This document shows positions 24,618-34,764 of a stretch of 64,000 nucleotides of DNA, one piece after another. Source of the stretch: Microbacterium phyllosphaerae (lineage in GTDB: Bacteria; Actinomycetota; Actinomycetes; Actinomycetales; Microbacteriaceae); NCBI RefSeq assembly GCF_017876435.1, contig NZ_JAGIOA010000001.1, forward strand, positions 3,596,001 through 3,660,000, in the 5' to 3' direction. The notes under the pieces are model-generated. The model had not been told where the DNA came from. It ran no database searches and saw only the letters and a list, made by a program, of their open reading frames with translations. The position numbers and the translations under genes were made by a program. Position 1 is the first letter of the stretch; the number at the start of each line of letters is the position of its first letter.

Positions 24618-25274
24618 TCAGTAGAGCAGGATCTGCGCGGTGGTCGTTCCCTTGAAGCCACCGATCTCGACCGCCACGTGGTACGACGCACCCCCGCCGG
24701 GCGCCCGCGGACGGTTCTCCTGCGCGCAGGTCTCGACGCTCGAGCGTGTGCGATCCCAGGTCACCGGCACCTTGCTCGTCACCGTCGCGCCGGCTGCGAG
24801 CGTGGCGATCATGCTGCTCGGGTTCTCCTGGCAATCGGTCGAACGCCACCACACGTCCGAGCCGCTCGACACCGTCAGCACCTGGGTCGTCGACCCGACA
24901 TCGATCGCGCAGTCGGTGGAACCACGATTCGTCAGCGAGATCGACAGCTTCGGCAGGACTCCGGCCTGGTACGAATCCGCGTCGGTGACCGCCGCGACCT
25001 CCACGTCCTGCGCCCTGCAGGCCACGATGCCGGGCGTCTCGTCAGCCGACGGCTCGGGTGAGGGAGACTCGGCGGCAGTCGGATCGGGCGACGTCGACGG
25101 CGTCGACGACGCGGACGCAGACGGGGTCGGTGAGGGAGTCGCATCGGTCGCATTGGCCCACGGCCGCGCCACGAGCAGCCACACGGCGGTGACGATGAAG
25201 GCGACGAGAAGGATCAGGGCGACGAGGGTCACGAGTCGCCGGCGACGATAGACGGCGGCGGAGTGACGGGGCAT
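24618..25274 (-). CDS. Membrane-anchored secreted protein (DUF4232-like)
   Basis: 218 aa. Basic start (YRRRRL), one membrane helix (about residues 13-35), then a Ser/Thr/Pro/Glu-rich linker (residues 44-80) and an extracellular beta-sandwich domain. Paired Cys residues (VACRAQD, STDCAID, STDCQEN, VETCAQ) suggest two disulfides. The layout is like DUF4232-type surface proteins of actinobacteria. Function unknown. It is 9 bp downstream of the acetyltransferase gene, probably in the same operon. Confidence 0.75.
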   Translation of the reverse strand: MPRHSAAVYRRRRLVTLVALILLVAFIVTAVWLLVARPWANATDATPSPTPSASASSTPSTSPDPTAAESPSPEPSADETPGIVACRAQDVEVAAVTDADSYQAGVLPKLSISLTNRGSTDCAIDVGSTTQVLTVSSGSDVWWRSTDCQENPSSMIATLAAGATVTSKVPVTWDRTRSSVETCAQENRPRAPGGGASYHVAVEIGGFKGTTTAQILLY

Positions 25275-25283
25275 GAGTCCAGG

Positions 25284-25787
25284 TTAGTTGAGCCTTTTCA
25301 GCATCCTGGTGTTGCCGAGCGTGTTCGGCTTGACGTGCGCGAGGTCGAGGAACTCCTCGACACCGGCGTCGCCGCTTCGCAGCAGCTGGGAGTACACGTC
25401 GGGGTCGACGACCTGCTCGCCGATGGTGGTGTAGCCGCGGCGTCCGAAGAAGTCGATCTCGAACGTGAGGCAGAACAGCCGACTGAGGCCGAGCTCCCTC
25501 GCCTGCTCCTCGAGAGCTCCGACGATGGCCCCTCCGACCCCGTGGTGCAGCCAGTCGGCGCGGACCATCAGGGTGCGCACCTCGCCGAGGTCTTCCCAGA
25601 ACACGTGCAGCGCACCGCATCCGATCAGCTCGCCGTCAGCCTCGGCCACGACGAACTCCTGCACGGCGCCGTAGAGCACGGCGAGATCCTTGCCGAGGAG
25701 GATGCGCTGCTCGACCATCGGCTGCAGAAGATTCCGGATGCCGATGATGTCGGCGCTGCGCGCCGGACGGACGATGTACTCGCTCAC
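25284..25787 (-). CDS. GNAT amino-acid N-acetyltransferase (short ArgA-like)
   Basis: 167 aa from GTG 25787 (VSEYIVRPARSADI). A complete GNAT fold: VRPARSADIIGIRNLL at the start, HVFWEDLGEVRTLMVRADW, then the acetyl-CoA loop (HHGVGGAIVGAL) and FFGRRGYTTI at the end. This pattern and length match the stand-alone N-acetylglutamate synthase-like transferases that feed arginine synthesis. The frame is open further upstream but that part is noncoding, crossing a hairpin. No arginine genes are nearby, so substrate is inferred from family only. Confidence 0.8.
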   Translation of the reverse strand: MSEYIVRPARSADIIGIRNLLQPMVEQRILLGKDLAVLYGAVQEFVVAEADGELIGCGALHVFWEDLGEVRTLMVRADWLHHGVGGAIVGALEEQARELGLSRLFCLTFEIDFFGRRGYTTIGEQVVDPDVYSQLLRSGDAGVEEFLDLAHVKPNTLGNTRMLKRLN

Positions 25788-25839
25788 ACCGTCAAGCCTA
25801 GAACCCGAGACCTCCACAGACGCTGAAGTGGCCCCCACC

Positions 25840-25902
25840 CGTTCGAATCGCTCACTTTGCAGACAGTCCGGCCCGAAACCTGCAAAGTGCGCGATTCGAA
25901 CG
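25840..25902. repeat. 23-bp inverted repeat (repeat family C)
   Basis: Arms 25840-25862 and 25880-25902 are reverse complements with one mismatch around a 17 nt loop; core CGAATCG-CTCACTTTGCAG. Geometry is the same as the 18988-19048 element, though the arm sequence differs. It lies upstream of the acetyltransferase gene and just downstream of the clpC terminator. Confidence 0.85.
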
Positions 25903-25917
25903 AGGGTCCCGGACATG

Positions 25918-25953
25918 CAGAAGGGGCGGATGCCGCAGCATCCGCCCCTTCTG
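25918..25953 (-). terminator. Terminator of clpC
   Basis: Perfect 16 bp stem (AGAAGGGGCGGATGC region) with a CGCA loop, eight bases beyond the clpC stop codon. The apical stem CGGATGC/GCATCCG is shared with the terminators at 31335 and 34728. Confidence 0.85.
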
Positions 25954-25960
25954 ACTCAGG

Positions 25961-28486
<2,526 letters not shown>

Positions 28487-28653
28487 GCTGTGACTCCTTA
28501 TTCGCACGGGGCGAAGCGCTGAGTCCTCGACGGTCTCCGCGCCTGTACATCGAGAGTAACCACCGTGCGGATGCAGTATGCCCGTGTTCGCCGTCGGCAT
28601 AGCGCCGTGACGGCCGGTGACGGGAGCCCTCGCGATCGAGGCCTTGACCACCA

Positions 28654-28702
28654 TATCGATTCTCGTTATGTTAACGACTATCGGTAATAACGAAGATCGA
28701 TA
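28654..28702. promoter_or_regulatory. AT-rich inverted repeat upstream of the DUF2975-like operon
   Basis: Arms 28654-28669 (TATCGATTCTCGTTAT) and 28687-28702 (ATAACGAAGATCGATA) match at 14 of 16 positions with a 17 bp spacer; the right arm runs into the AAGGAG ribosome binding site. This is a likely operator, probably for the XRE repressor encoded at the end of the operon. Confidence 0.65.
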
Positions 28703-28710
28703 AGGAGTGG

Positions 28711-29334
28711 ATGATGACCTCGACGAAGAACCGCACCCTGTCTCGCGGAGACACCGGAGCACTGCTCGCGTTCTGCATCGCCGGGGTGATGATCGCGGCC
28801 TACATCACGGTGTATTCGATCGTCCGGATCATCGAACTCGCCCGCGGCGTGAACGTGCCCGTGCTCGTCGAGTTCATCAGTTCGAAGACTCCGGTCGACC
28901 TGCCGTTGACCTCGGGCGACACCGTCGCCGTCGGCCTCGACAGCGCCACGATCACCGCGCCGCAGCTGCCCGCGATCGCATCCGTGCCGGGGATCATCGG
29001 TCAGGTGCTGCAGATCGTCACGATCGTCGTCGTGATCGGATGCCTGATCCTGCTCGCCCGCAGCACGCTCAGCGGACGCGTCTTCAGCCGCCGCAACACC
29101 ACCCTCGTCGCCACCGCCGGCATCACGGGACTCTTCGGCTTCTCGGCCGTGCGGTTCTTCGACAACATGCTCGCGAACGCGACGGTCGCCCACGTGACCG
29201 ACAACGGCCTCGACAACGCCGTCATGAGCATCGAGCCCTTCACCTTCATCCTCGCGGCATTCGTCGTGGCTCTGATCGCCACGGTCTTCTCGATCGGCGA
29301 TCGCCTGCAGCGCGACACCGAGGGACTCGTCTGA
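28711..29334 (+). CDS. DUF2975-like membrane protein
   Basis: 207 aa (ATG 28711, or 28714 immediately after). Four membrane helices: about residues 18-42, 92-118, 130-150 and 172-195. The terminal part (FVVALIATVFSIGDRLQRDT, then EGLV) ends like DUF2975 proteins, whose last helix is followed by a short charged tail. First gene of a three-gene operon closed by a small XRE regulator, the usual DUF2975-YozG arrangement. Function of the family is unknown. Its stop overlaps the next ATG (TGATG). Confidence 0.75.
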   Translation: MMTSTKNRTLSRGDTGALLAFCIAGVMIAAYITVYSIVRIIELARGVNVPVLVEFISSKTPVDLPLTSGDTVAVGLDSATITAPQLPAIASVPGIIGQVLQIVTIVVVIGCLILLARSTLSGRVFSRRNTTLVATAGITGLFGFSAVRFFDNMLANATVAHVTDNGLDNAVMSIEPFTFILAAFVVALIATVFSIGDRLQRDTEGLV

Positions 29335-30116
29335 TGTTCAGTTTCAGTGCGGACTCGGTATGGCTGTCGCTCGGCTACATCGGCATCGCTCTCGCCGTAC
29401 TGGCGGTGATCGTCGCCCTGGTCGCGTGGCGCGGGCGACGGAACGGCAGCAGATCGATCGCGCTGGATGCCGCTCTGACGATCTGCGCGTGGTGGCTCAT
29501 CTTCGCCGCGCTCGGCGCCGTGAGCATCATCGTCAAGGTGTTCGCGGTCGACTGGGCAGAACTGTCGGGGCGCACGCTGGTCCGGCTCGATTGGCCGTCA
29601 TCCATCCCGTGCATCGACGCTGGCTCGATGACCGAGACGACCGCGACGGCCCTGACCTGCGGAGGGGCCGAGCTGACCGACTTCACCGTCGCCAACGCGT
29701 CGTTCGGCCTTCGCGCTCTCGCGGGTGCCGCGCAACTGAGCGCTCAAGCGCTTCCGGCGATCCCGGTCGTCATCCTCGCCGTCATCTGCTTCAACACCCT
29801 GCGTGGCCGCGCCTTCTCTCGCACGATCACCAGGGCACTCGTGGGCGGCGCGATCGCCGTGCTCGTGTTCGGCGTCGCTGCCGACCTGCTCGGCACGATC
29901 GCTGCCACCGCCGGCCTGCGCGAGGCGCTTCCCGCAGACAACGACTGGTATCCGGGGCAGTTCCAGCTAACCGTGACTCCGCTCCCCTTCGTCGGTGCAC
30001 TCATGCTCGCTGCCCTCGCGGCTGTGTTCCGTGAGGGCCTGAAGCTGCAGAGCGAAAGAGATGACCTGCAACGGGCGAACGAGGCCCTCGAAGATGAGAC
30101 GCGGGGTCTCGTATGA
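29334..30116 (+). CDS. Second DUF2975-like membrane protein
   Basis: 260 aa, ATG at 29334 overlapping the previous stop by one base. Four or five membrane helices, with a long extracellular segment containing two Cys (SIPCIDAG and ALTCGG) that could form a disulfide. The C-terminus AAVFREGLKLQSERDDLQRA is typical of DUF2975 tails. The two membrane proteins probably act together. Its stop overlaps the XRE start by 4 bp. Confidence 0.75.
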   Translation: MFSFSADSVWLSLGYIGIALAVLAVIVALVAWRGRRNGSRSIALDAALTICAWWLIFAALGAVSIIVKVFAVDWAELSGRTLVRLDWPSSIPCIDAGSMTETTATALTCGGAELTDFTVANASFGLRALAGAAQLSAQALPAIPVVILAVICFNTLRGRAFSRTITRALVGGAIAVLVFGVAADLLGTIAATAGLREALPADNDWYPGQFQLTVTPLPFVGALMLAALAAVFREGLKLQSERDDLQRANEALEDETRGLV

Positions 30117-30343
30117 CTCCGGCCGAGAACGACGACGAGTTCACCGGCATCCACTGCCGTCTCGACGAGCTCCTCACAGCGCGCGGGATGACGCTGACCG
30201 AGCTGAGCGCCCGCGTCGGCGTGAGCATCGTGAATCTGTCGGTGCTGAAGAACGACAGGGCACGGGCGATCCGGTATTCGACTCTGCGCGCGATCTGCGA
30301 CGCGCTCGACTGCGAGGTCGGCGAGCTGCTCGTGCTCGCCTGA
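30113..30343 (+). CDS. XRE/YozG-type transcriptional regulator
   Basis: 76 aa. One Cro/C1-type HTH domain: RLDELLTARGMTLTELSARV, then VSIVNLSVLKNDRARAIRYS and LRAICDALDCEVGELL. The size and 'single HTH and nothing else' form match YozG-like regulators coupled to DUF2975 membrane proteins. Translationally coupled to the upstream gene (ATGA). It probably represses its own operon through the inverted repeat at 28654-28702. The last codon and stop are part of a tandem duplication. Confidence 0.85.
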   Translation: MTPAENDDEFTGIHCRLDELLTARGMTLTELSARVGVSIVNLSVLKNDRARAIRYSTLRAICDALDCEVGELLVLA

Positions 30344-30484
30344 CCGCCGGCGCGCGACGCTGCGCCTCGGTTCCGGTCGCACTTCGTGCCGCCTGACCGC
30401 CGGCGCGCGACGCTGCGTCGCGGTTGCGGTCGCACTTCGTGCCGCCCGAACGCGCCAGAGGCGGCACGAACTGCGACGGGAACC
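30338..30484. repeat. 53-bp tandem duplication with family B palindromes
   Basis: The 53 bp unit 30338-30390, which contains the XRE gene's stop codon, is repeated at 30391-30443 with few changes. Each unit ends in the family B arm GGTCGCACTTCGTGCC. An inverted copy at 30460-30484 can pair with either, giving two alternative hairpins. Confidence 0.85.
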
Positions 30485-30505
30485 AGGGTCGGCCGACGAG
30501 AGCCG

Positions 30506-30868
30506 TCAGGCGACCGGATGCTGCGGATGCTGCGGCGGCTGGGGCTGCGCGACGGGCGCGAGAGGCTCGACGACCACGGCGGTGCCGTAGGCGCAGATCT
30601 CGGTGAAGTTCTGGATCGACCCGGCGTCGAAGCGCATCGCTACGATCGCGTTGCCGCCCCGCTGCTGGGCCTCGGCCCACATCCGCTGCATCACCACCTG
30701 CCGCGCCTCGTACATGACCTGCGTGTACTCGGGGATCTCGCCGCCGCCGAGCGAACGGAAGCCCGCAGCGAATCCCTGCCCGAAGTCGGTCGAGCGCACC
30801 GTCAATCCCATGACCTCCCCCAGCACCTGGGTGATGCGATAGCCGGGGATGTCGTTCGTCGTCACCAT
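30506..30868 (-). CDS. YbjQ/UPF0145 family protein
   Basis: 120 aa from ATG 30868 (MVTTNDIPGYRITQVLGEVM), or 122 aa from ATG 30874. The DUF74/YbjQ fold is clear: GYRITQVLGEVMGL at the start, then GEIPEYTQVMYEARQVV and GNAIVAMRFDAGSI. The C-terminal tail is rich in Pro, Gln and His (QPQPPQHPQHPVA), which is unusual for the family and could bind metal. The family forms pentameric rings of unknown role. The frame is open to 31129 but that part is antisense to the lipoprotein. Confidence 0.85.
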   Translation of the reverse strand: MVTTNDIPGYRITQVLGEVMGLTVRSTDFGQGFAAGFRSLGGGEIPEYTQVMYEARQVVMQRMWAEAQQRGGNAIVAMRFDAGSIQNFTEICAYGTAVVVEPLAPVAQPQPPQHPQHPVA

Positions 30869-30980
30869 GAACATGAGGTCATCGTGCCAGAGACGCCTGG
30901 CCTCGGACAGAAGTGGAGTGGGGATTTGTCCCCATGCAAGCCCCTCTATGAATTCACTGTGAGCCGCTAGCGTCGTAGAC

Positions 30981-31328
30981 ATGAAGCTCAACGACCGGAA
31001 CCTGCGCACCCCCGCCCGCCTCCTCATGGCGCTGCCCATCGCGGCCCTCGCCTTCTCACTCGCCGCCTGCGGTGGCTCCACCCGCCCCAGCGCCGACGAC
31101 GTCGCCGCCGGTCTGGACGAGTTCTTCACGTCGCAGGGCCAGGAGCTCCCCGACGGCGCCTCCGAGTGCTTCGCCGGCTACCTGGTGGACTCCGAACTCA
31201 GCAACGAGACCCTCACGTTCCTCGCCAACGGCGAGGACAAGCAGTCGAGTGAAGCCGACAAGGCCCTGACGACGAAGATCCTTCAGGACAACCTCGACGA
31301 GTGCGCGACTCCGGACACCGAAGAGTGA
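30981..31328 (+). CDS. Small secreted lipoprotein
   Basis: 115 aa. Signal peptide with a long Ala/Leu core and lipobox LAAC, so the mature protein starts at Cys30. The mature part is acidic (DDVAAGLDEFFTSQGQEL, then ASECFAGYLVD and NLDECATPD) with two Cys that probably form a disulfide. No family assigned. Monocistronic, followed by a very stable UUCG terminator. Confidence 0.8.
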   Translation: MKLNDRNLRTPARLLMALPIAALAFSLAACGGSTRPSADDVAAGLDEFFTSQGQELPDGASECFAGYLVDSELSNETLTFLANGEDKQSSEADKALTTKILQDNLDECATPDTEE

Positions 31329-31334
31329 CACACG

Positions 31335-31376
31335 ACGAAGGATGACGGATGCTTCGGCATCCGTCATCCTTCGTCA
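31335..31376 (+). terminator. Terminator with 19-bp stem and UUCG loop
   Basis: Perfect 19 bp stem capped by TTCG, seven bases after the lipoprotein stop. No T-tract follows, so it works by stem stability. The apical stem is CGGATGC/GCATCCG. Confidence 0.9.
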
Positions 31377-31465
31377 TCTCGGCCCGCGGACTCCGGAGCG
31401 GCTCCTAGCGTTGATCAGGTCCGCGCGCTCCCCAGGCGCGCACCGATCCTGGAGTCCCCAATCCA

Positions 31466-32890
31466 ATGAGCACCACCGTCCGCGCCACGAAGGCGCCAGA
31501 CACCCGCGGTCCCGTCCGGAAGCTGCTGACCTCGTTCGGCTTCCAGATCCTCGCGGCCCTCGTCCTCGGCATCGCCGCCGGTCTCATCGCCCGCCAGCTG
31601 GGCGCGACCGCGGACAGCCCGAACGGCCTCTCGGCCACCCTCGACACGATCGGCAGCTCGTACGTCACGCTGCTGCGCACCGCCGTCGTGCCGCTGATCT
31701 TCACCGCGATCGTCGCCAGCATCTCGAACCTGCGCCGTGTGCAGAACGCCGCGCGCCTCGCCGGCCAGACGCTGCTCTGGTTCGCGATCACCGCGTTCAT
31801 CGCCGTGACCATCGGCATCGTGCTGGGCCTGGTCATCCAGCCCGGCTCGCGCGCCGGTGACGGCCTCGAGCCGAGCGACCCGTACACGGTGGGCACGTGG
31901 TGGAACTTCCTCCTCGGCCTGATCCCGCAGAACTTCCTCGGCCTCAGCGTCGGCACGCAGGTCGACATCGACGCCGGCACGGCCACGTCGAGCGTGAACT
32001 TCAACATCCTGCAGGTCATCGTGATCGCCGTCGCCGTGGGCATCGCGGCTCTCAAGGCCGGCAAGAAGGCCGAGCCGTTCCTCGCGTTCACCGAGTCGCT
32101 GCTCAAGGTCATCCAGCGGGTGCTGTGGTGGATCATCCGCATCGCCCCGCTCGGCACGTTCGGTCTCATCGGCGCCGCGGTCGTCAAGTACGGCTGGGAG
32201 AAGCTCGCCTCGCTCGGCTGGTTCGCGATCGCGGTCTACATCGGTCTCGCGCTGGTGCTGTTCGTCGTCTACCCGATCCTCGTCAAGACCAACGGCCTGT
32301 CGATCAGGCAGTACTTCTCGGGCGTGTGGCCTGCGGTCCAGCTGGCCTTCGTCAGCCGTTCGTCGATCGGCACCCTGCCCCTCACCGAGCGCGTGACCGA
32401 ACGCAACCTCGGCGTGCCCCGCTCGTACGCCTCGTTCGCCGTGCCGTTCGGCGCCACGACCAAGATGGACGGCTGCGCCGCGATCTACCCGGCCATCGCC
32501 GCGATCTTCGTCGCCCAGTTCTTCGGCATCGAGCTGAACCTCGTGCAGTACCTGCTGATCGTGCTCGTCTCGGTCGTCGGCTCGGCGGCCACCGCCGGAA
32601 CCACCGGCGCGACGGTCATGCTCACGCTGACCCTGTCGACCCTGGGTCTGCCGCTCGAGGGCGTGGGCCTGCTGCTCGCGATCGACCCGATCCTCGACAT
32701 GGGCCGCACCGCGGTGAACGTCGCGGGCCAGGCGCTCGTGCCGACCATCGTCGCCAAGCGCGAGGGCATCCTCGACGAGGAGCTCTACAACGCGCCGCGC
32801 GAGGGCCTGCCCTTCGCCGACGACTCCGACGACGACGCCCCCGAGACGGATGCCGCGGCATCCGAGAAGGAGCCGGCCGGCACCCGCTGA
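31466..32890 (+). CDS. Dicarboxylate/amino acid:cation symporter (DAACS family)
   Basis: 474 aa. Eight membrane helices and two re-entrant loops, with SRSSIGTLP (HP1) and the Asn/Asp-rich transport core MDGCAAIYPAIAAIF and LDMGRTAVNVAGQA near the end. The family imports glutamate, aspartate or C4-dicarboxylates with Na+ or H+. The substrate cannot be set from sequence. The acidic C-terminal tail after residue 440 is not conserved. Monocistronic, with a terminator at 32903-32935. Confidence 0.9.
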   Translation: MSTTVRATKAPDTRGPVRKLLTSFGFQILAALVLGIAAGLIARQLGATADSPNGLSATLDTIGSSYVTLLRTAVVPLIFTAIVASISNLRRVQNAARLAGQTLLWFAITAFIAVTIGIVLGLVIQPGSRAGDGLEPSDPYTVGTWWNFLLGLIPQNFLGLSVGTQVDIDAGTATSSVNFNILQVIVIAVAVGIAALKAGKKAEPFLAFTESLLKVIQRVLWWIIRIAPLGTFGLIGAAVVKYGWEKLASLGWFAIAVYIGLALVLFVVYPILVKTNGLSIRQYFSGVWPAVQLAFVSRSSIGTLPLTERVTERNLGVPRSYASFAVPFGATTKMDGCAAIYPAIAAIFVAQFFGIELNLVQYLLIVLVSVVGSAATAGTTGATVMLTLTLSTLGLPLEGVGLLLAIDPILDMGRTAVNVAGQALVPTIVAKREGILDEELYNAPREGLPFADDSDDDAPETDAAASEKEPAGTR

Positions 32891-32902
32891 CCCGCGTCCT
32901 CC

Positions 32903-32935
32903 GAGCGCCTCGCCCCTTCTCGGGGCGGGGCGCTC
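32903..32935. terminator. Terminator between the symporter and the antiporter
   Basis: GAGCGCC...GGCGCTC with inner GCCCC/GGGGC stem, thirteen bases after the symporter stop. It may serve both convergent genes. Confidence 0.8.
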
Positions 32936-32978
32936 CTGCATGCGGCAGGTGCGTTCCCGTCGCGCTGAGCGCCCGCCG

Positions 32979-34709
32979 CTACGCGCGCCCCTGCTGCCGA
33001 GTGGCGCCGCGGGTGTCGAGCGCCAGCTCCTCGGCATCCATCGCGGTCATCAGCTCGCGCATGAGCTCCTCGTCGAGGTTGCCGGCGTCGCGCTCGGCGA
33101 GAAGGATGTCGCGGCGCACCTGCAGCCAGCCGCGCGACAGGGCGACGAGGTCGTCGTATGACGGCCTGGCCACGGCCTCCTCGACCTCCTGCGCCTCGTC
33201 GGTGTCTCGCTCGACCCGAGTCATGCGCTTCGTGAACGCGTCGAAGACGCTGAGGTCGACCTCTCCGTACTTCTGCTCCCACTCGACGCGCTTCTCGGCG
33301 AGGAACTCCTTGCCGGCCTTGCGGCTCTTCTCCCGGACCTCCGTGATCGCCCTCTCGTCGTCTTCGTCGTCGACGTCGCTGGCGATGCCGAGCCCGCGGA
33401 TCAGCAGCGGCAGCGTGAGCCCCTGCAACAGCAGAGTGCCGACGGTGACGATGAAGGCGACGACGACGATCGCGTGAGACGGTTCGGTGTCGAGGGCCGC
33501 GAGATCGGCCGCGGCGAGCGCTGTCGCGAGCGTGACGACGCCGCGCATGCCCGCCCAGGAGATCACGGCGTTGTCCTTCCACGTCAACTGCAGGCCGGCC
33601 ATCTGGTCGCGCAGGATCTTGGAGCGCAGCTCCTCGGCGCTGTAGCCCTTCCAGCGTTTCGATTCTCTGCGCCGCTCGTCGAAGGCGCCGGATTCGACCG
33701 TGCGATCCCAGCGTTCGAGACGCTTGCGGTCCTGGAAGTTCGCCCACCCGTTCGCCGGGTAGACGTAGAGCGGCCGCATGATGAGCACGACCAGCAGCAC
33801 GGCGCCCGACAGCAGCAGGATGCGGCCGACTTCCTCGCCTCCGAGGTCGCTGAGGACGCGAGGGAACTGCAGGCCGATGTACGCGAACACGAAGCTCTCG
33901 AGCAGCAGATCGGCCGACAGCCACAGCGGCTTCTCCTGCTGCCGGGTCGTGTAGTCGGTGCGAGGGGAGTTGTATCCGACGTAGAGACCCATCGCGACGA
34001 CCGCGAGCACGCCGGATCCCAGCAGGTGCTCGGCGATCGCGTACGCGCCGAACGGGGCGAGAAGCCCGAACGTCCCGATCACGACGGCGTCGTTGATGCG
34101 CATGCGCAGCTGGTGCAGCACGATGCCGAAGACGAGACCGATCGCGACGCCGACTCCGACGGCGAGCAGGAACTGCCCGACTCCGTCCCACACGGTGAGA
34201 GTGGCGCCGGCGATGATCGCCGCGAACACCCGGTAGAGCGTGAGCGAGGTCGCATCGTTGATCAGGCTCTCCCCCGAGAGCACCGTCATGATGCGCCGGG
34301 GCAGCCCGAGTTTGCGACCGATCGCCGCCGCCGAGACGGCATCCGGCGGCGCGACGATGGCACCCAGCAGCAGGGCGCCCGGCAGGGTCAGCGACGGCAG
34401 GATCCACCACGCCACGAGACCGACCGCGAGGGTCGTGAGCAGCACCAGGGTGATCCCCAGCCGGCGGATCTGCGGCAGGCTGCGCTTGAAGCCCACGAAC
34501 GAGACGTCGAGCGCCGCCGAGTACAGCAGCGGCGGCAGCACGAGGTTGAGGAGCAGATGCCCGTCGATCTCGACGTCGGGCACGAAGGGCAGGAAGGATG
34601 CCGCGAGCGCGACGACCGTCACGAGCAGCGGCGCCGGCCAGCCGCGCCATCGCGCGATCGCCGCCACGACCACAGCACCGACGAGCACGTAGAAGATCTC
34701 GGCATCCAT
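32979..34709 (-). CDS. CPA1-family Na+/H+ antiporter
   Basis: 576 aa. Twelve to thirteen membrane helices in residues 1-420 with the CPA1 signatures GAIVAPPDAVSAAAIGRKLG, then LSGESLINDATSLTLYRV (the ND ion-binding motif) and WAGMRGVVTLATALA. A 150 aa cytoplasmic tail rich in charged residues follows, probably regulatory. It exports Na+ (or K+) for H+. Monocistronic; the gene upstream on the same strand has its own terminator. Confidence 0.92.
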   Translation of the reverse strand: MDAEIFYVLVGAVVVAAIARWRGWPAPLLVTVVALAASFLPFVPDVEIDGHLLLNLVLPPLLYSAALDVSFVGFKRSLPQIRRLGITLVLLTTLAVGLVAWWILPSLTLPGALLLGAIVAPPDAVSAAAIGRKLGLPRRIMTVLSGESLINDATSLTLYRVFAAIIAGATLTVWDGVGQFLLAVGVGVAIGLVFGIVLHQLRMRINDAVVIGTFGLLAPFGAYAIAEHLLGSGVLAVVAMGLYVGYNSPRTDYTTRQQEKPLWLSADLLLESFVFAYIGLQFPRVLSDLGGEEVGRILLLSGAVLLVVLIMRPLYVYPANGWANFQDRKRLERWDRTVESGAFDERRRESKRWKGYSAEELRSKILRDQMAGLQLTWKDNAVISWAGMRGVVTLATALAAADLAALDTEPSHAIVVVAFIVTVGTLLLQGLTLPLLIRGLGIASDVDDEDDERAITEVREKSRKAGKEFLAEKRVEWEQKYGEVDLSVFDAFTKRMTRVERDTDEAQEVEEAVARPSYDDLVALSRGWLQVRRDILLAERDAGNLDEELMRELMTAMDAEELALDTRGATRQQGRA

Positions 34710-34727
34710 GGGGAAAGGCTATCGAAG

Positions 34728-34763
34728 CGGGCGGGGGCGGATGCGGGCATCCGCCCCCGCCCG
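34728..34763 (-). terminator. Terminator of the FAD monooxygenase gene
   Basis: 17 bp stem CGGGCGGGGGCGGATGC with its complement, only a 2 nt apparent loop, one base beyond the stop codon at 34765. Confidence 0.85.
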
Positions 34764-34764
34764 T

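Noticed and set aside
25840..25902. tRNA-like T-arm (GTTCGAATC)
   Set aside because: The motif is part of an inverted repeat; no D-arm, anticodon arm or acceptor stem can be formed around it.
30506..31129. 207-residue form of the YbjQ protein
   Set aside because: The first 87 residues lie across the lipoprotein gene on the other strand and have no family similarity; the start near 30868 fits.
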